The notes: generated by a model from the letters alone, not told the origin. Positions 15,169 to 24,133 are shown, counted from the first letter of the stretch. The stretch is 40,771 nucleotides of DNA from JBCCGI01 sp039029355 (GCA_039029355.1 JBCCGI010000072.1:1-40771), one strand, 5' to 3'. A program made the numbers and translations.

Positions 15169-16584
15169 ATGGCACGCACGGACCGCAGGCGTTTCCTCAA
15201 GCTCTCCACCACCCTCGCCGCCGCCGGGCTCTCCCGGCCGCTGCTCGGGCGCGCGCAGCAGGTCGCCGGGGCCGAGAAGGCCGCGCTCGCCGTCGACTGC
15301 GTCGTCGTCGGCGCCGGGCTCTCGGGCCTGATGGCGGCGCGGACGCTGGTGAAGGAGGGCTATTCGCGCGTGCTGGTGCTCGACGCGCGCGACCGCGTTG
15401 GCGGGCGCACGCTGAACCAGAGCGTCGCGCTCGGCGGCTACGCCGAGGCGGGCGGGCAGTGGATCGGCCCGACCCAGACCGCGATCGCGGCGCTGATGGA
15501 CGAGCTGCAGATCCCGTCGTTCCCGACCTACGACGCGGGCGCGTTCGTCGACGACACCACGGGCGGCTTCGGGCCGCTGGCGCTGCTCGACTACGGGCAG
15601 GCGCAGCAGACGATCAACGGGCTGGCGGCGGGGATCCCCCTCGACGCACCGTGGTCGGCGCCCGACGCGGCGTCGCTCGACGGCATGACGGTGCAGCAGT
15701 GGATGGACGCGAACATGTTCACGTCGGGGGGCAAGTCGCTGCTCGCGCTCGAGGTCGAGTCGACGCTCGGCGCCGCGCCGGCCGCGGTGTCGATGCTCTA
15801 CTTCCTCTTCTACGTCCACTCCGGCACGAACCTGCAGCACCTGTCGGAGCTCGCGCAGGAGTCGCGCATCGTCGGCGGCTCGCAGTCGATCTCGCTCGCG
15901 ATGGCGGCGCAGCTCGGCCCGCGCGTGCGCCTCAATCAGGCGGTCGAGCTGATCCGGCACCACGAGGATCGGGTCGTCGTCGAGACGGCTTCGCTCCGGG
16001 TGCACGCGCGGCGTGCGGTCGTGGCGATGATGCCGAAGGACGTGGCGAAGATCGCTTTCGACCCCGTCCTGCCGCCCGAGCGCGTGGCCTTGCAGGACGG
16101 CTGGGTCGGCGCGCCCGGCGCGAAGTTCCACGCGGTGTACCCCACGCCGTTCTGGCGCGACCAGGGCAAGAGCGGCCAGGCCTTCAGCGACACGCAGTTC
16201 CTCGCGCTCACCTTCGACAACTCGCCGCCCGACGGCACGCCGGGGATCCTGATCGGGTTCCCGGGGGACGAGTCGTCGATCCCCGCCGACCCGGCGCTGC
16301 GCCAGCAGCTCGTGCTCGAATCGTTCGAGCACTTCTTCGGGCCCGAGGCGCAGCAGAACGTCGACTACGCCGAATACCTGTGGCAGGACGACCCGTGGGC
16401 GGGCGGGTGCGTGTCGCCGCTCCCGCCCGGCTTCCTCACCGGCTTCGGCCCGGCACTGCGCACGCCGGTCGGGCCGATCCACTGGGCCGGCACGGAGACC
16501 TCGGAGGTTTGGTGCGGCTACATGGACGGCGCGGTGCGCGCGGGCGAGCGCGCCGCGCTCGAGGTCGTGGCGGCGCTCGGCTAG
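15169..16584 (+). CDS. Tat-exported flavin monoamine oxidase family protein
   Basis: A 471-residue FAD-dependent amine oxidase. The N-terminus MARTDRRRFLKLSTTLAAAGL is a twin-arginine signal. The dinucleotide-binding fold is VDCVVVGAGLSGLMAARTL (GxGxxG at 48-53) with Asp72 closing the ADP-ribose site, followed by RDRVGGRT. GGQWIGPTQ is the conserved second FAD-contact segment. The C-terminal FAD motif reads HWAGTETSEVWCGYMDGAVRAGERAA, typical of the MAO/polyamine oxidase family. It should oxidise an amine in the periplasm, giving an aldehyde, ammonia and H2O2; the substrate is not predictable. It is divergent from the two-component operon and probably controlled by it. It is convergent with the GH95 gene, and the two stop codons share the tetranucleotide CTAG. 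Confidence 0.92.
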   Translation: MARTDRRRFLKLSTTLAAAGLSRPLLGRAQQVAGAEKAALAVDCVVVGAGLSGLMAARTLVKEGYSRVLVLDARDRVGGRTLNQSVALGGYAEAGGQWIGPTQTAIAALMDELQIPSFPTYDAGAFVDDTTGGFGPLALLDYGQAQQTINGLAAGIPLDAPWSAPDAASLDGMTVQQWMDANMFTSGGKSLLALEVESTLGAAPAAVSMLYFLFYVHSGTNLQHLSELAQESRIVGGSQSISLAMAAQLGPRVRLNQAVELIRHHEDRVVVETASLRVHARRAVVAMMPKDVAKIAFDPVLPPERVALQDGWVGAPGAKFHAVYPTPFWRDQGKSGQAFSDTQFLALTFDNSPPDGTPGILIGFPGDESSIPADPALRQQLVLESFEHFFGPEAQQNVDYAEYLWQDDPWAGGCVSPLPPGFLTGFGPALRTPVGPIHWAGTETSEVWCGYMDGAVRAGERAALEVVAALG

Positions 16585-18878
16585 CCGGAGAAGTCCTCGG
16601 CGTCGACGGTGCGCGTCTCGCCGGCGCTCAGCTCGAGCGACCGGACGAGCCCGTTCAGGCGCAGCCGGAACGTCCCGCCAGCCTCGGCGCGGAGCTGCGC
16701 GTTCTCCAGCGCGCCGTCCTTCCACGCCAGGTCGACCGTCAACCCGCCGCGCGCGCGCAGCCCGCGGACGCTGCCCTCGGCCCAGGCCCCGGGCAGCGCC
16801 GGCAGCAGCGTGACGTGGCCGTCGTGCGATTGCAGCAGCATCTCCGCCACGCCGGCGGTGCCGCCGAAGTTGCCGTCGATCTGGAACGGCGGGTGGTCGT
16901 CGAAGAGGTTGGGGAGCGTCGACTTGCGCAGCAGCGCGAGCAGGTGCTCGTGCGCCGCGTCGCCATCGTGCAGGCGCGCGTAGAAGTTGATGATCCAGGC
17001 GCGCGACCAGCCGGTGTGCCCGCCGCCGTTCGCGAGGCGGTGCTCGAGGCTCTTGCGCGCCGCTCCCAGATAGTTCGGCGTCGCGAGCGTGTACTGGCTG
17101 CCCGGATGCAGCCCGTAGAGGTGCGACACGTGCCGGTGCCCCGGCTCGGTCTCCTCGTAGGGGCGGGCCCACTCGGTCAGGCGGCCGTCGTCGCCGATGA
17201 CGGGCAGCGCCAGCTCGGCGCGCGCCGCGCGCACGCGCTCCACGAGCTCGTCCTCGACCTCCAGCGCCTCGGCGGCCGCCAGCACGTTGCCGAAGAGGTC
17301 CCACACGATCTGCTGGTCCATCGACGGGCCCATGCTGGTGTCGGCCACCTGTCCGTCGGATGTGCGGAAGCTGTTCTCCGGCGACGACGCGGGGCCGCTG
17401 ACGAGCCGCCCGGTCTCCGGGTCGCGCGCCAGGTAGTGCAGGAAAAACTCCGCCGCTCCGCGCAGCGCGGGCCACGCGCGCGTCCGCAGGAAGTCGAGGT
17501 CGCCGCCGAAGGCGTAGTGGTCGAACAGGTGCCGCGTGCACCACGCGCCGCCCGTCGGCCACAGGCCCCAGACCGTGCGCCCGATGGGGGAGGTGAAGAA
17601 CCACGCGTCGGTCGTGTGGTGCGCGACCCAGCCGGGCGCGTCGTAGAGCTCCGCCGCGGTCGCCGCGCCGCGCGCGCGGATCCCGTCGACGAGGTCGAAG
17701 AAGGGCTCGTGGCACTCCGCCAGGTTCGCCACCTCGGCGGGCCAGTAGTTCATCTGGCAGTTGATGTTGATGTGGTAGTCCGAGTTCCAGGGGGCCTGGA
17801 TGTGCGGGTTCCACAGCCCCTGGAGGTTGGCGGGCATCGAGCCGGGGCGTGAGCACGAGGCCAGCAGGTAGCGCCCGTACTGGAAGTAGAGCGCGAGGAG
17901 CGCGGGGTCGGTCGCGCCGTCGCGCACGGCGGCCAGCCGCTCGTCGGTCGGCCGCTCGCGCGCCTCCCAGCCGCCGAGGTCGAGCGACACGCGCTGCATC
18001 AGCCGGCGGTGCTCGCGGATGTGATCGGTGAAGAGCTGGTCGGCACGGCGGCGGTCGGCGCCGGCGACGTCGGCCACCGCACGCTCGTCCGGGGCGTCGC
18101 CGCGGTAGTCGGTCCCGGCGCCGAGCAGCACCGTGGCCTCGTGGGCGCCGCGGATGGTGAGCCGGTCGTCCTCGGCGGTCACGACGCCGCCGCGCGTGCG
18201 GACCCGCAGGGCGGCCGTGAAGCGGACGCCGGGGGCGTCCTCGGCTTCGCTCTGCCGCGCTTGCCCGCGGAGCGTCGCGGCGGCGCCGGGGCCGTACTCG
18301 ACGTCAGCGTCGCGCTCGCGCTCCAGGGTGAGGTCGAAGTCCAGCTTGCCGGCCTCGTTCGAGGTGACGTGTACCACCAGCACGTCGTTCGCCGGCGAGG
18401 CGAAGACCTTGCGCATGTAGAGCACGTCGTCGTGCGTATAGCGCGTCGTGGCCACCGCGTCGTCGAGGTCGAGGTCGCGCCGATAGCCCTCGACCGACTC
18501 CGCGTCGTGCCCGGGGAAGGTGAGGGTGAGGTCTCCGAGCGGCTGATAGCTGCGGATGATGCGCTCGGTCATGAACTCCTTCTGCATCAGCGCCTGGCCC
18601 TCGACGACGCGGCCCTCGAAGAAGAGCTCGCGCGCCGCGGCGAGGTGCTCGTGCGCGCCCTTGCGGTCGCGCTCGAAGGGCGCCCCGGCCCAGATCGTGT
18701 CCTCGTTGAGCGCCAGGCGCTCCGCGCCGACGCCGCCGAACACCATGGCGCCCAGACGCCCGTTGCCGACCGGGAGCGCCTCTTCCCAGCGCGCGGCCGG
18801 CTCGTCGTACCACAGCGTCAGGTCCTGTGCGGGGGGGCTCGTCGCGAGGGAGGCGAGGAGGAGCGTCAGGTGCAGCAT
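16581..18878 (-). CDS. Glycoside hydrolase family 95 (alpha-L-fucosidase/galactosidase type)
   Basis: A 765-residue exported enzyme: signal peptide 1-17, then the GH95 N-terminal beta domain beginning LTLWYDEPAARWEEALPVGNGRLGAMVFGG, with LNEDTIWAG. The (alpha/alpha)6 catalytic barrel carries PANLQGLWN, the DYHININCQMNYWPAEV segment (Asn371 and Asn373, matching the two catalytic Asn of the Bifidobacterium enzyme), SPENSF (about 499-504, containing the presumed acid Glu), GHRHVSHLYGLHPG and PPFQIDGNFGG (catalytic-site Asp). It hydrolyses terminal alpha-L-fucose or alpha-L-galactose residues by inversion, probably in the periplasm. It is the last gene of a six-gene operon, 2 nt after the ABC permease gene. 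Length is typical for the family. Confidence 0.93.
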   Translation of the reverse strand: MLHLTLLLASLATSPPAQDLTLWYDEPAARWEEALPVGNGRLGAMVFGGVGAERLALNEDTIWAGAPFERDRKGAHEHLAAARELFFEGRVVEGQALMQKEFMTERIIRSYQPLGDLTLTFPGHDAESVEGYRRDLDLDDAVATTRYTHDDVLYMRKVFASPANDVLVVHVTSNEAGKLDFDLTLERERDADVEYGPGAAATLRGQARQSEAEDAPGVRFTAALRVRTRGGVVTAEDDRLTIRGAHEATVLLGAGTDYRGDAPDERAVADVAGADRRRADQLFTDHIREHRRLMQRVSLDLGGWEARERPTDERLAAVRDGATDPALLALYFQYGRYLLASCSRPGSMPANLQGLWNPHIQAPWNSDYHININCQMNYWPAEVANLAECHEPFFDLVDGIRARGAATAAELYDAPGWVAHHTTDAWFFTSPIGRTVWGLWPTGGAWCTRHLFDHYAFGGDLDFLRTRAWPALRGAAEFFLHYLARDPETGRLVSGPASSPENSFRTSDGQVADTSMGPSMDQQIVWDLFGNVLAAAEALEVEDELVERVRAARAELALPVIGDDGRLTEWARPYEETEPGHRHVSHLYGLHPGSQYTLATPNYLGAARKSLEHRLANGGGHTGWSRAWIINFYARLHDGDAAHEHLLALLRKSTLPNLFDDHPPFQIDGNFGGTAGVAEMLLQSHDGHVTLLPALPGAWAEGSVRGLRARGGLTVDLAWKDGALENAQLRAEAGGTFRLRLNGLVRSLELSAGETRTVDAEDFSG

Positions 18879-18880
18879 GG

Positions 18881-20557
18881 CTACTTGAGGGGGACGAGGT
18901 CGGCGCGCGTGCCGTGTCGCGCCAGGGCTGGAGCGAGCGCACGGTACTCGCGTACGCACCACAGCACAAAGAGCGGCGTCAGAGCGAGGTGGAACGGCGC
19001 GGCGAAGAAGCGGAGGCCGGCGTGGATGCCCACGTTGCAGGCGACCGCCACGATCGCGCCCAGCACGACGGGGAGGTTGGGCGCGTTGACGTTGACGTAC
19101 GTCATCGCGCGCGAGAACGGCATCGGCACCGCCATGCGGCGCGCGAAGAAGAGCGAGGTCGCGAAGGCGAAGGCCGCCGCGAACGCGACGTCGCCCAGCA
19201 GGCCGGCACCGCTCATGAGCGAGGCGACCAGCGCGATTCCGAGCGCGGCGGGCAGCGCCGTGCCGAACAGCACGCCGAGCACCGCGCCGGCGTAGAACTC
19301 CTCGACGGCGTCGAGCGGGAGCGGCTTCAGCATCGCGAACCGGCCCGGCTCCTCGGTGGCGGCGGCGAGCTCCATCAGCGTCGGCACGAGCAGGGGCAGC
19401 ACGTAGAGCGCGAACGGCGCGGCGACGCGGTTCCACTCGCCGACCGCGCCCGAGCTGATCATCGCCGTCGAGAAGGCCATCGCGCCGATGCCGAAGACCT
19501 GGGTGTAGGCCGCGCGCAGGAAGACGGACTCGCGGCGGGAGTGCGCCAGCGCGTAGTCGTAGCCCGCCCGCCGCACGCGCGTGCGCGCGACCCACGTGCC
19601 GAGCCGCTGGAACGGCGATGGCCCCCAGGGGCTGCGCCGGGCGGGCTCCCTGGCGTCGCTCCAAAGCAGGCCCGAGATCAGGTTGCGGGACGCCAGCCGC
19701 GTGGCGACGACGAAGAGCAGCGGCGGCACCGCCAGCGCCAGGAGCGCGAGCTGGCCGTGGAAGGCCGAGCCATTGCCGGTCAGGACCGCGAACAGGCCGG
19801 CGAAGGGCGCCGGTGGGAAGAGCGCCAGCAGCCACGACGAGCGGTCGATCGCGGCCACGACCGCCTCGAAGTCGATCAGCCCGCGCATCAGGTGCAGGCC
19901 GCCCATGCCCATCGCGGCGACCGTGACCTGCAGCCACAGCGTGATGCGCCGGAAGCGCTGGGGGCCGAACACGCGCAGGATCAGTGCGAAGAGCCCCGCC
20001 ACCGCGGCCACGACGAACAGCGTCGAGAGCGCCGCTACCGGGAGCAGCGCCAGCGGCCCCCAGGGCGACAGCCGGAAGCCGCACAGGAACACCGGCCAGA
20101 AGTGGACGCACACCGCGAGCAGCGAGATGTAGGTGAACGCGTGCGTGATGCGCGCGGCGTACAGCGTGGCTTCGGAGACCGGCAGCGGTCCGGCTAGCTC
20201 GAGGTCGGTCGGATCGACCAGCAGGTTCCCGAGCTGCAGCAGCAGCGCGAGCCCCAGGAAGCCCATCGTCCACGCCATCTCGAGCAGGCACCACCGAAAG
20301 GGGTCCTCGATCAGCAGCGACGCCGCGCCCGGCACGATGCCCGACAGCCAGCTCATCGACAGCACCAGCGGCAGCGTGATCCGGTTCAGGCCTTCGCCGG
20401 CGCGCAGGTCGAGCCGGATGCGCAGGGCCAACAGCTCGCGGAACGGCTGCTCCTCGACGCCCGCGACCCGCAGCACCGGGCGCGCGAGCTTCGCCAGCCA
20501 CAGCGCGAAGGCGACCACGAGCGAGTGGCGCTCGCGCGGGACCCAGGGATTGCGCAC
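18881..20557 (-). CDS. ABC transporter permease, ABC-2-like, large polytopic protein
   Basis: A 558-residue membrane protein with about twelve or more hydrophobic segments (for example LVLSMSWLSGIVPGAASLLI, LLAVCVHFWPVFLCGF, LALLALAVPPLLFVVATRL, ALPAALGIALVASLMSG). Between them are Arg-rich cytosolic loops (DAREPARRSPWG..., about 315-345). No soluble enzymatic domain is present. It starts at GTG 20557 with GAGGG 9 nt upstream and lies 3 nt after the ATPase stop, so it is almost certainly the membrane partner of that ATPase. The size suggests two fused ABC-2-type halves. The substrate is unknown; glycan, lipid or drug export are all possible. Confidence 0.82.
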   Translation of the reverse strand: MRNPWVPRERHSLVVAFALWLAKLARPVLRVAGVEEQPFRELLALRIRLDLRAGEGLNRITLPLVLSMSWLSGIVPGAASLLIEDPFRWCLLEMAWTMGFLGLALLLQLGNLLVDPTDLELAGPLPVSEATLYAARITHAFTYISLLAVCVHFWPVFLCGFRLSPWGPLALLPVAALSTLFVVAAVAGLFALILRVFGPQRFRRITLWLQVTVAAMGMGGLHLMRGLIDFEAVVAAIDRSSWLLALFPPAPFAGLFAVLTGNGSAFHGQLALLALAVPPLLFVVATRLASRNLISGLLWSDAREPARRSPWGPSPFQRLGTWVARTRVRRAGYDYALAHSRRESVFLRAAYTQVFGIGAMAFSTAMISSGAVGEWNRVAAPFALYVLPLLVPTLMELAAATEEPGRFAMLKPLPLDAVEEFYAGAVLGVLFGTALPAALGIALVASLMSGAGLLGDVAFAAAFAFATSLFFARRMAVPMPFSRAMTYVNVNAPNLPVVLGAIVAVACNVGIHAGLRFFAAPFHLALTPLFVLWCVREYRALAPALARHGTRADLVPLK

Positions 20558-20560
20558 GCG

Positions 20561-21355
20561 CTAGCCCTCGGAGTCGCCGTCTTGGCCCAGGGCGGCGACG
20601 AGGCGCTCGACGCGGTCCTCCTCGTCTCCGGCGCTCGCGACCGAGGCGAGGATGTGCTCGAGCGAGCCGCCGCCGCGCTGCTCCTGCAGCTCCTCGAAGC
20701 TGCCCTGGGCGATGAGTCGACCCTCGTTCAGGATCGCGATGCGGTCGCACACGCGCTCGACGACGTCGAGCACGTGCGAGCAGTAGAGCACCGCCTTGCC
20801 GCGGTCGGCGAGCCGCCGCAGCAGGTCCTTCACCAACCGCGACGAGTTCACGTCGAGCCCGGTCAGCGGCTCGTCGAGGAACAGCACCTCGGGGTCGTGC
20901 AGCAGCGCGCCGGTCAGCAGGACCTTCTGGCGCATGCCCTTCGACAGCGACGACACGCGGCTCGCGAGGCGCGCCTTGAGGTCGAAGACGGAGAGGAACT
21001 CCTCGGCGCGCCGCTTCACGAGCTCGTCGTCGAGCCCGCGCAGCCGTCCGATCAGCAGCAGCAGCTCGGCGACGGTCATCGTCTCGAACAGCATGGCGTT
21101 CTCGGGCACGTAGCCCGAGATGCGCTTCACCGCGACCGGATCCGCGCGCGGGTCGAGCCCGGCGACGCGCACCTCGCCCTCAAACGGCGTCAGGAGGCCC
21201 AGCAGGATGCGGACCGTCGTGGTCTTGCCGGCGCCGTTCGCGCCGATGTAGCCGAGCACCGTGCCGGGCTCGACCACGAGGTCGACGCCGTCGAGGGCGG
21301 CCTTGTCGCCGAAGCTCTTGCGCAGGCCGCGAAGCTCGATCGCCGGCGGGACCAT
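20561..21355 (-). CDS. ABC transporter ATP-binding protein
   Basis: A 264-residue ATPase with Walker A GANGAGKTT (about 38-46), Q-loop GYVPENAMLFE, signature SSLSKGMRQKV, Walker B VLFLDEPLTGLD and switch His in LYCSHVLD. The signature begins LSKGMRQ rather than LSGGQ, the variant common in ABC-2-type exporters. A C-terminal extension of about 35 acidic residues follows (QEQRGGGSLEHILASVASAG...). It powers the permease encoded 3 nt downstream. Upstream lies the phosphate acetyltransferase gene at 5 nt, so it is co-transcribed. Confidence 0.93.
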   Translation of the reverse strand: MVPPAIELRGLRKSFGDKAALDGVDLVVEPGTVLGYIGANGAGKTTTVRILLGLLTPFEGEVRVAGLDPRADPVAVKRISGYVPENAMLFETMTVAELLLLIGRLRGLDDELVKRRAEEFLSVFDLKARLASRVSSLSKGMRQKVLLTGALLHDPEVLFLDEPLTGLDVNSSRLVKDLLRRLADRGKAVLYCSHVLDVVERVCDRIAILNEGRLIAQGSFEELQEQRGGGSLEHILASVASAGDEEDRVERLVAALGQDGDSEG

Positions 21356-21360
21356 CGCCG

Positions 21361-22311
21361 CTAGCCGGCGAGCACGGACGCGATGCAGGCCACGTTGACG
21401 ATGTCGTCGCTCTTGCAGCCGCGCGAGAGATCCATGTAGGGCTTGGCGAGCCCCTGCACCAGCGGTCCGAGCGCGGTCGCGCCGGCGAGGCGCTCGGTCA
21501 GCTTGTAGCCGATGTTGCCCGCGTCGAGGTCGGGGAAGACCAGCACGTTGGCGCGCCCCGCGAGCGGCGAGCGCGGCGCCTTCTTCTCGGCGACCGCGGG
21601 GACGATCGCGGCGTCGAGCTGCAGCTCGCCGTCGCACGTCAGCCCGGGCGCGCGCTTCTTCAGCAGCTCGGTCGCCTTGCGCATCTTCTCGACGCGCGGG
21701 TGCTCGGCCGAGCCCAGGGTCGAGAACGACAGCAGCGCGACGCGCGGCGTCTCGCCGACCAGGCGGCGGTGGCTCTCGGCCGACGCGACCGCGATGTCGA
21801 CCAGCTGCTCGGCGGTCGGGTCCGGCACCACGCCGCAGTCGGCGTAGGTCAACGTGCGGTCGGCGAGGATCATGAGGAAGCACGACGAGATCGTGCTGAT
21901 CCCCTGGGCCGTGCCGAGCGTCCACAGTCCCGCGCGCAGCACGTCGGCGGTGGCGGCGTTGCTGCCGGCGACGGCGCCGTCGCAGTCGTCCGAACGCAGC
22001 AGGAAGCCGGCGAAGACGAGCGGGTCGAGGAGCTTCTCGCGCGCCGCCTCGATCGTGACGCCCTTGTGCTTGCGGCGCTCGTGGAACTCCTGCGCGAAGC
22101 CTTCGGTGCGTGGGTCGCGCCCGGGGCGCACGACCTCGACGCCGGGCGGGACGCTGCCCATCCCGGCGGCTTCGACGAGCACCGGCGTGCACAGTCCCTC
22201 CGACGCGGCGGCCGCCGCGGCCTGCACGACGCGCGGGTCCTGGGCCTCGGGCAGCACGATGCGCTTCTTCAGGCGCCGCGCGCGCTCGCGCAGCTCGAGC
22301 ACGACGTCCAT
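21361..22311 (-). CDS. pta: Phosphate acetyltransferase (phosphotransacetylase)
   Basis: A 316-residue enzyme of the short Pta type. It shows RIVLPEAQDPRVVQAAAAA (19-37), DDCDGAVAGSNAATADVLRAG with TISSCFLMI, and the C-terminal signature FPDLDAGNIGYKLTERLAGATALGPLVQGL ending in PYMDLSRGCKSDDIVNVACIAS. It interconverts acetyl-CoA plus phosphate with acetyl phosphate plus CoA (or the propionyl forms) in the cytosol. No acetate kinase gene is in the window. Its place between AtuA-domain genes and an ABC/GH95 set suggests a part in acyl-CoA metabolism during use of a carbon source, but that is inference. Length is typical for the catalytic domain alone. Confidence 0.93.
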   Translation of the reverse strand: MDVVLELRERARRLKKRIVLPEAQDPRVVQAAAAAASEGLCTPVLVEAAGMGSVPPGVEVVRPGRDPRTEGFAQEFHERRKHKGVTIEAAREKLLDPLVFAGFLLRSDDCDGAVAGSNAATADVLRAGLWTLGTAQGISTISSCFLMILADRTLTYADCGVVPDPTAEQLVDIAVASAESHRRLVGETPRVALLSFSTLGSAEHPRVEKMRKATELLKKRAPGLTCDGELQLDAAIVPAVAEKKAPRSPLAGRANVLVFPDLDAGNIGYKLTERLAGATALGPLVQGLAKPYMDLSRGCKSDDIVNVACIASVLAG

Positions 22312-22315
22312 CTTC

Positions 22316-22669
22316 CTAGCCCTCCGCGCCGGGCGTGGCGTCGAGCACGACCTCGGGCACGTCGAGCTCCATCCGCAGCAGCGCGAGCCCGTGCGTCTTG
22401 CCCTGGGCGTCGGTCTTGAGCGAGGCCGACCCACCGCCGCCGAGGCTGTCGGCGAGCAGGAAGTTGAGCACGCGCATGTTGTCGGCCGCGTAGCGCCGTA
22501 CGCCGCCGAAGTTGATCGCGCCCATGTGCGTCTGGACGACCTCGGCGGTCAGGTGCTCCTTGAGGAACGAGTAGGCCACGTCCGAGCGCGCCATCACGCC
22601 GACGTTCGAGCCCTCCCCCTTGTCGCCGGAGCGGGCGGAGGCGATGCGCGAGAGCAGGACCTTGGGCAT
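22316..22669 (-). CDS. AtuA-like ferredoxin-fold small protein (C-terminal AtuA domain as separate gene)
   Basis: A 117-residue protein with the pattern of the domain that follows AtuA in many proteins: LLSRIASARSGDKGEGSNVGVMARSD at 5-30, TAEVVQTHMGAINFGGVRRYAADNMRVLNFLLADSLGGGGSASLKTDAQGKTH, and a final LLRMELDVPEVV. In other bacteria the two domains are fused or adjacent in genes for acyclic terpene or leucine/isovalerate use; the biochemical activity is not firmly known. It starts 12 nt after the AtuA gene and ends 4 nt before pta, so it belongs to the same operon and probably forms a complex with AtuA. Confidence 0.82.
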   Translation of the reverse strand: MPKVLLSRIASARSGDKGEGSNVGVMARSDVAYSFLKEHLTAEVVQTHMGAINFGGVRRYAADNMRVLNFLLADSLGGGGSASLKTDAQGKTHGLALLRMELDVPEVVLDATPGAEG

Positions 22670-22681
22670 GGGAATGGGCTT

Positions 22682-24055
22682 CTAAGAGGTGGTGACGGTG
22701 ACTTTGGTCTCGATCAAGCTCTTGCGCACGAGCGCCGGCCAGAAGCCGATGATCTCGGTGGCCTTGGGGCGTCCGCCCGCGAACCCGGTCACGCCGGGGG
22801 GGCCGCTGGTGACGAGCGGGACGAGCTCCATCCCGAAGCGGTTGACCTTGGCCTTGTCGGGGCCCTTCACGCCCATGCGCAGCACGACCTCGGGCGGGTC
22901 GTCGGAGGTGCCCCCGGCGATGCCGTCGTGGCACACCCCCGCGCCGACGTACTCCTCCATACGCTCGTCGGGGCCGTAATCGAAGCCGTCGAAGGCGAGG
23001 CGGTCCCAGACGATGTTCGCGCAGAGCCGCGCCTTGGCGAGCGCGTCGGGGCCCGACACGGTGAGCTGCCCGGCGGCCTTCCAGCCGTCCTCATAGCTGA
23101 TCGAGACCTTGTACGTGTCGGTCGGCGCCGCGCCCTTCACGCCTGACACGCGCACGCGGCCCGGGCCGTCCTCGCTCAGCTCGAAGCTGGTGAAGTCGGC
23201 GATGCAGTCCGGCGTCAGGTAGCCGCCGGGGTCGCCCATCTCGTAGACGAGCTGGTGCCGCACCGTGTCGACGTTCAGCAGGCCGCCGGTGCCCTCGTGC
23301 TTGGTCACGAAGAACGTGCCGTCGGCGTGGGCCTCGATCACCGGATAGCCGATGCGCGCCATGTCCGGCACCGCGCGCCAGTCGGTGTAGTTGCCGCCGG
23401 TGCACTGCGCGCCGCACTCGACGATGTGCCCCGCGACGGTGCCGGCCGCGAGCCGGTCGAAGTCCTCGGGACCCCAGCCGTGCTCATGGATCAGCGGGCC
23501 GAGCACGAGCCCCGGATCGGTGCCGCGGCCGGTCAGCACGATCTGCGCGCCCTGGGCCAGCGCCTCGGCGATCGGGAACGCGCCGAGATAGACGTTGGCG
23601 CTGGTGACGCCGTCGCGCACGTCGGCTAGGTCCGCCCCGGTGTCCATGTTGCGGAAGGGCTCGCCGGCGCCCATCAGCCCGTCGAGCTGGCTGAGGATGT
23701 CGTCGCCCTCGACGACGGCGATCTTCACGCCGCTGACGCCCTGCGCGCGGATGACCTCGAGCAGCGCCTCCTTGCAGGCGTGCGGGTTCACGCCGCCGGC
23801 GTTCGCCACGACCTTGATGTCCTTCTCGACGATCGTCGGGAGGATGCGGTCGATGAGGCGCACGAAGTCCGTCGCGTAGCCCGCCTTCGGGTTCCGCGAG
23901 CGGAGCTTCTGCATGATGCTCATCGTCACCTCGGCGAGATAGTCGAGGGTGAGGTAGTCGAGCGGACCCTCGTTCACCAGGCGCACCGGGCCCAGGATCG
24001 AGTCGCCCCAAAAGCCCTGCCCGTTGGCGATCAAAACCTTGTCTTTGGCCGTCAT
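22682..24055 (-). CDS. AtuA family protein (acyclic terpene utilisation AtuA domain)
   Basis: A 457-residue cytosolic protein of the AtuA / DUF1446 family. It begins DKVLIANGQGFWGDSILGPVRLV, followed by LDYLTLDYLAEVTMSIMQKL, KVVANAGGVNPHACKEALLEV, ALAQGAQIVLTGRGTDPGLVLGPLI, VECGAQCTGGNYTDW and GGLLNVDTVRHQLVYEMGDP. The family is found in geraniol/citronellol and leucine degradation clusters, where its exact reaction is unclear. The ATG at 24055 gives the conserved N-terminus. It is the first gene of the six-gene operon, preceded by a 109-nt leader with strong hairpins. Confidence 0.88.
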   Translation of the reverse strand: MTAKDKVLIANGQGFWGDSILGPVRLVNEGPLDYLTLDYLAEVTMSIMQKLRSRNPKAGYATDFVRLIDRILPTIVEKDIKVVANAGGVNPHACKEALLEVIRAQGVSGVKIAVVEGDDILSQLDGLMGAGEPFRNMDTGADLADVRDGVTSANVYLGAFPIAEALAQGAQIVLTGRGTDPGLVLGPLIHEHGWGPEDFDRLAAGTVAGHIVECGAQCTGGNYTDWRAVPDMARIGYPVIEAHADGTFFVTKHEGTGGLLNVDTVRHQLVYEMGDPGGYLTPDCIADFTSFELSEDGPGRVRVSGVKGAAPTDTYKVSISYEDGWKAAGQLTVSGPDALAKARLCANIVWDRLAFDGFDYGPDERMEEYVGAGVCHDGIAGGTSDDPPEVVLRMGVKGPDKAKVNRFGMELVPLVTSGPPGVTGFAGGRPKATEIIGFWPALVRKSLIETKVTVTTS

Positions 24056-24078
24056 CAGGGCAGCCAGTCTACGGCGGC

Positions 24079-24133
24079 GCCCCCCGGGAGCAATCCCGAG
24101 GGGCGTCACCAGTCCCCCACTCCATCCAGTGGG
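24079..24133 (-). other. Hairpins in the leader of the AtuA operon
   Basis: Read on the minus strand, bases 24104-24094 pair with 24089-24079 as an unbroken 11-bp stem including one G-U pair, around a 4-nt loop. On the plus strand the same position is a C-A mismatch, so the minus transcript is the folded one. CCCACT (24116-24121) pairs with AGTGGG (24128-24133). The latter competes with GGGCC/GGCCC (24131-24135/24141-24145), which share three bases. No U-run follows. This may be the end of the DUF4097 transcript or a leader element. Confidence 0.5.

Noticed and set aside
14682..17852. A plus-strand open frame of more than 1000 codons antisense to the regulator and GH95 genes
   Set aside because: Composition is Arg/Ala/Val-rich without motifs, and both overlapping real genes have strong family evidence.
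16581..20750. A minus-strand frame continuing open for almost 1400 codons across GH95 and the permease gene
   Set aside because: Only the part from 18878 downstream encodes a recognisable protein (GH95). The upstream part is an Arg/Ala/Pro-rich shadow of the permease gene, as is common at this GC.
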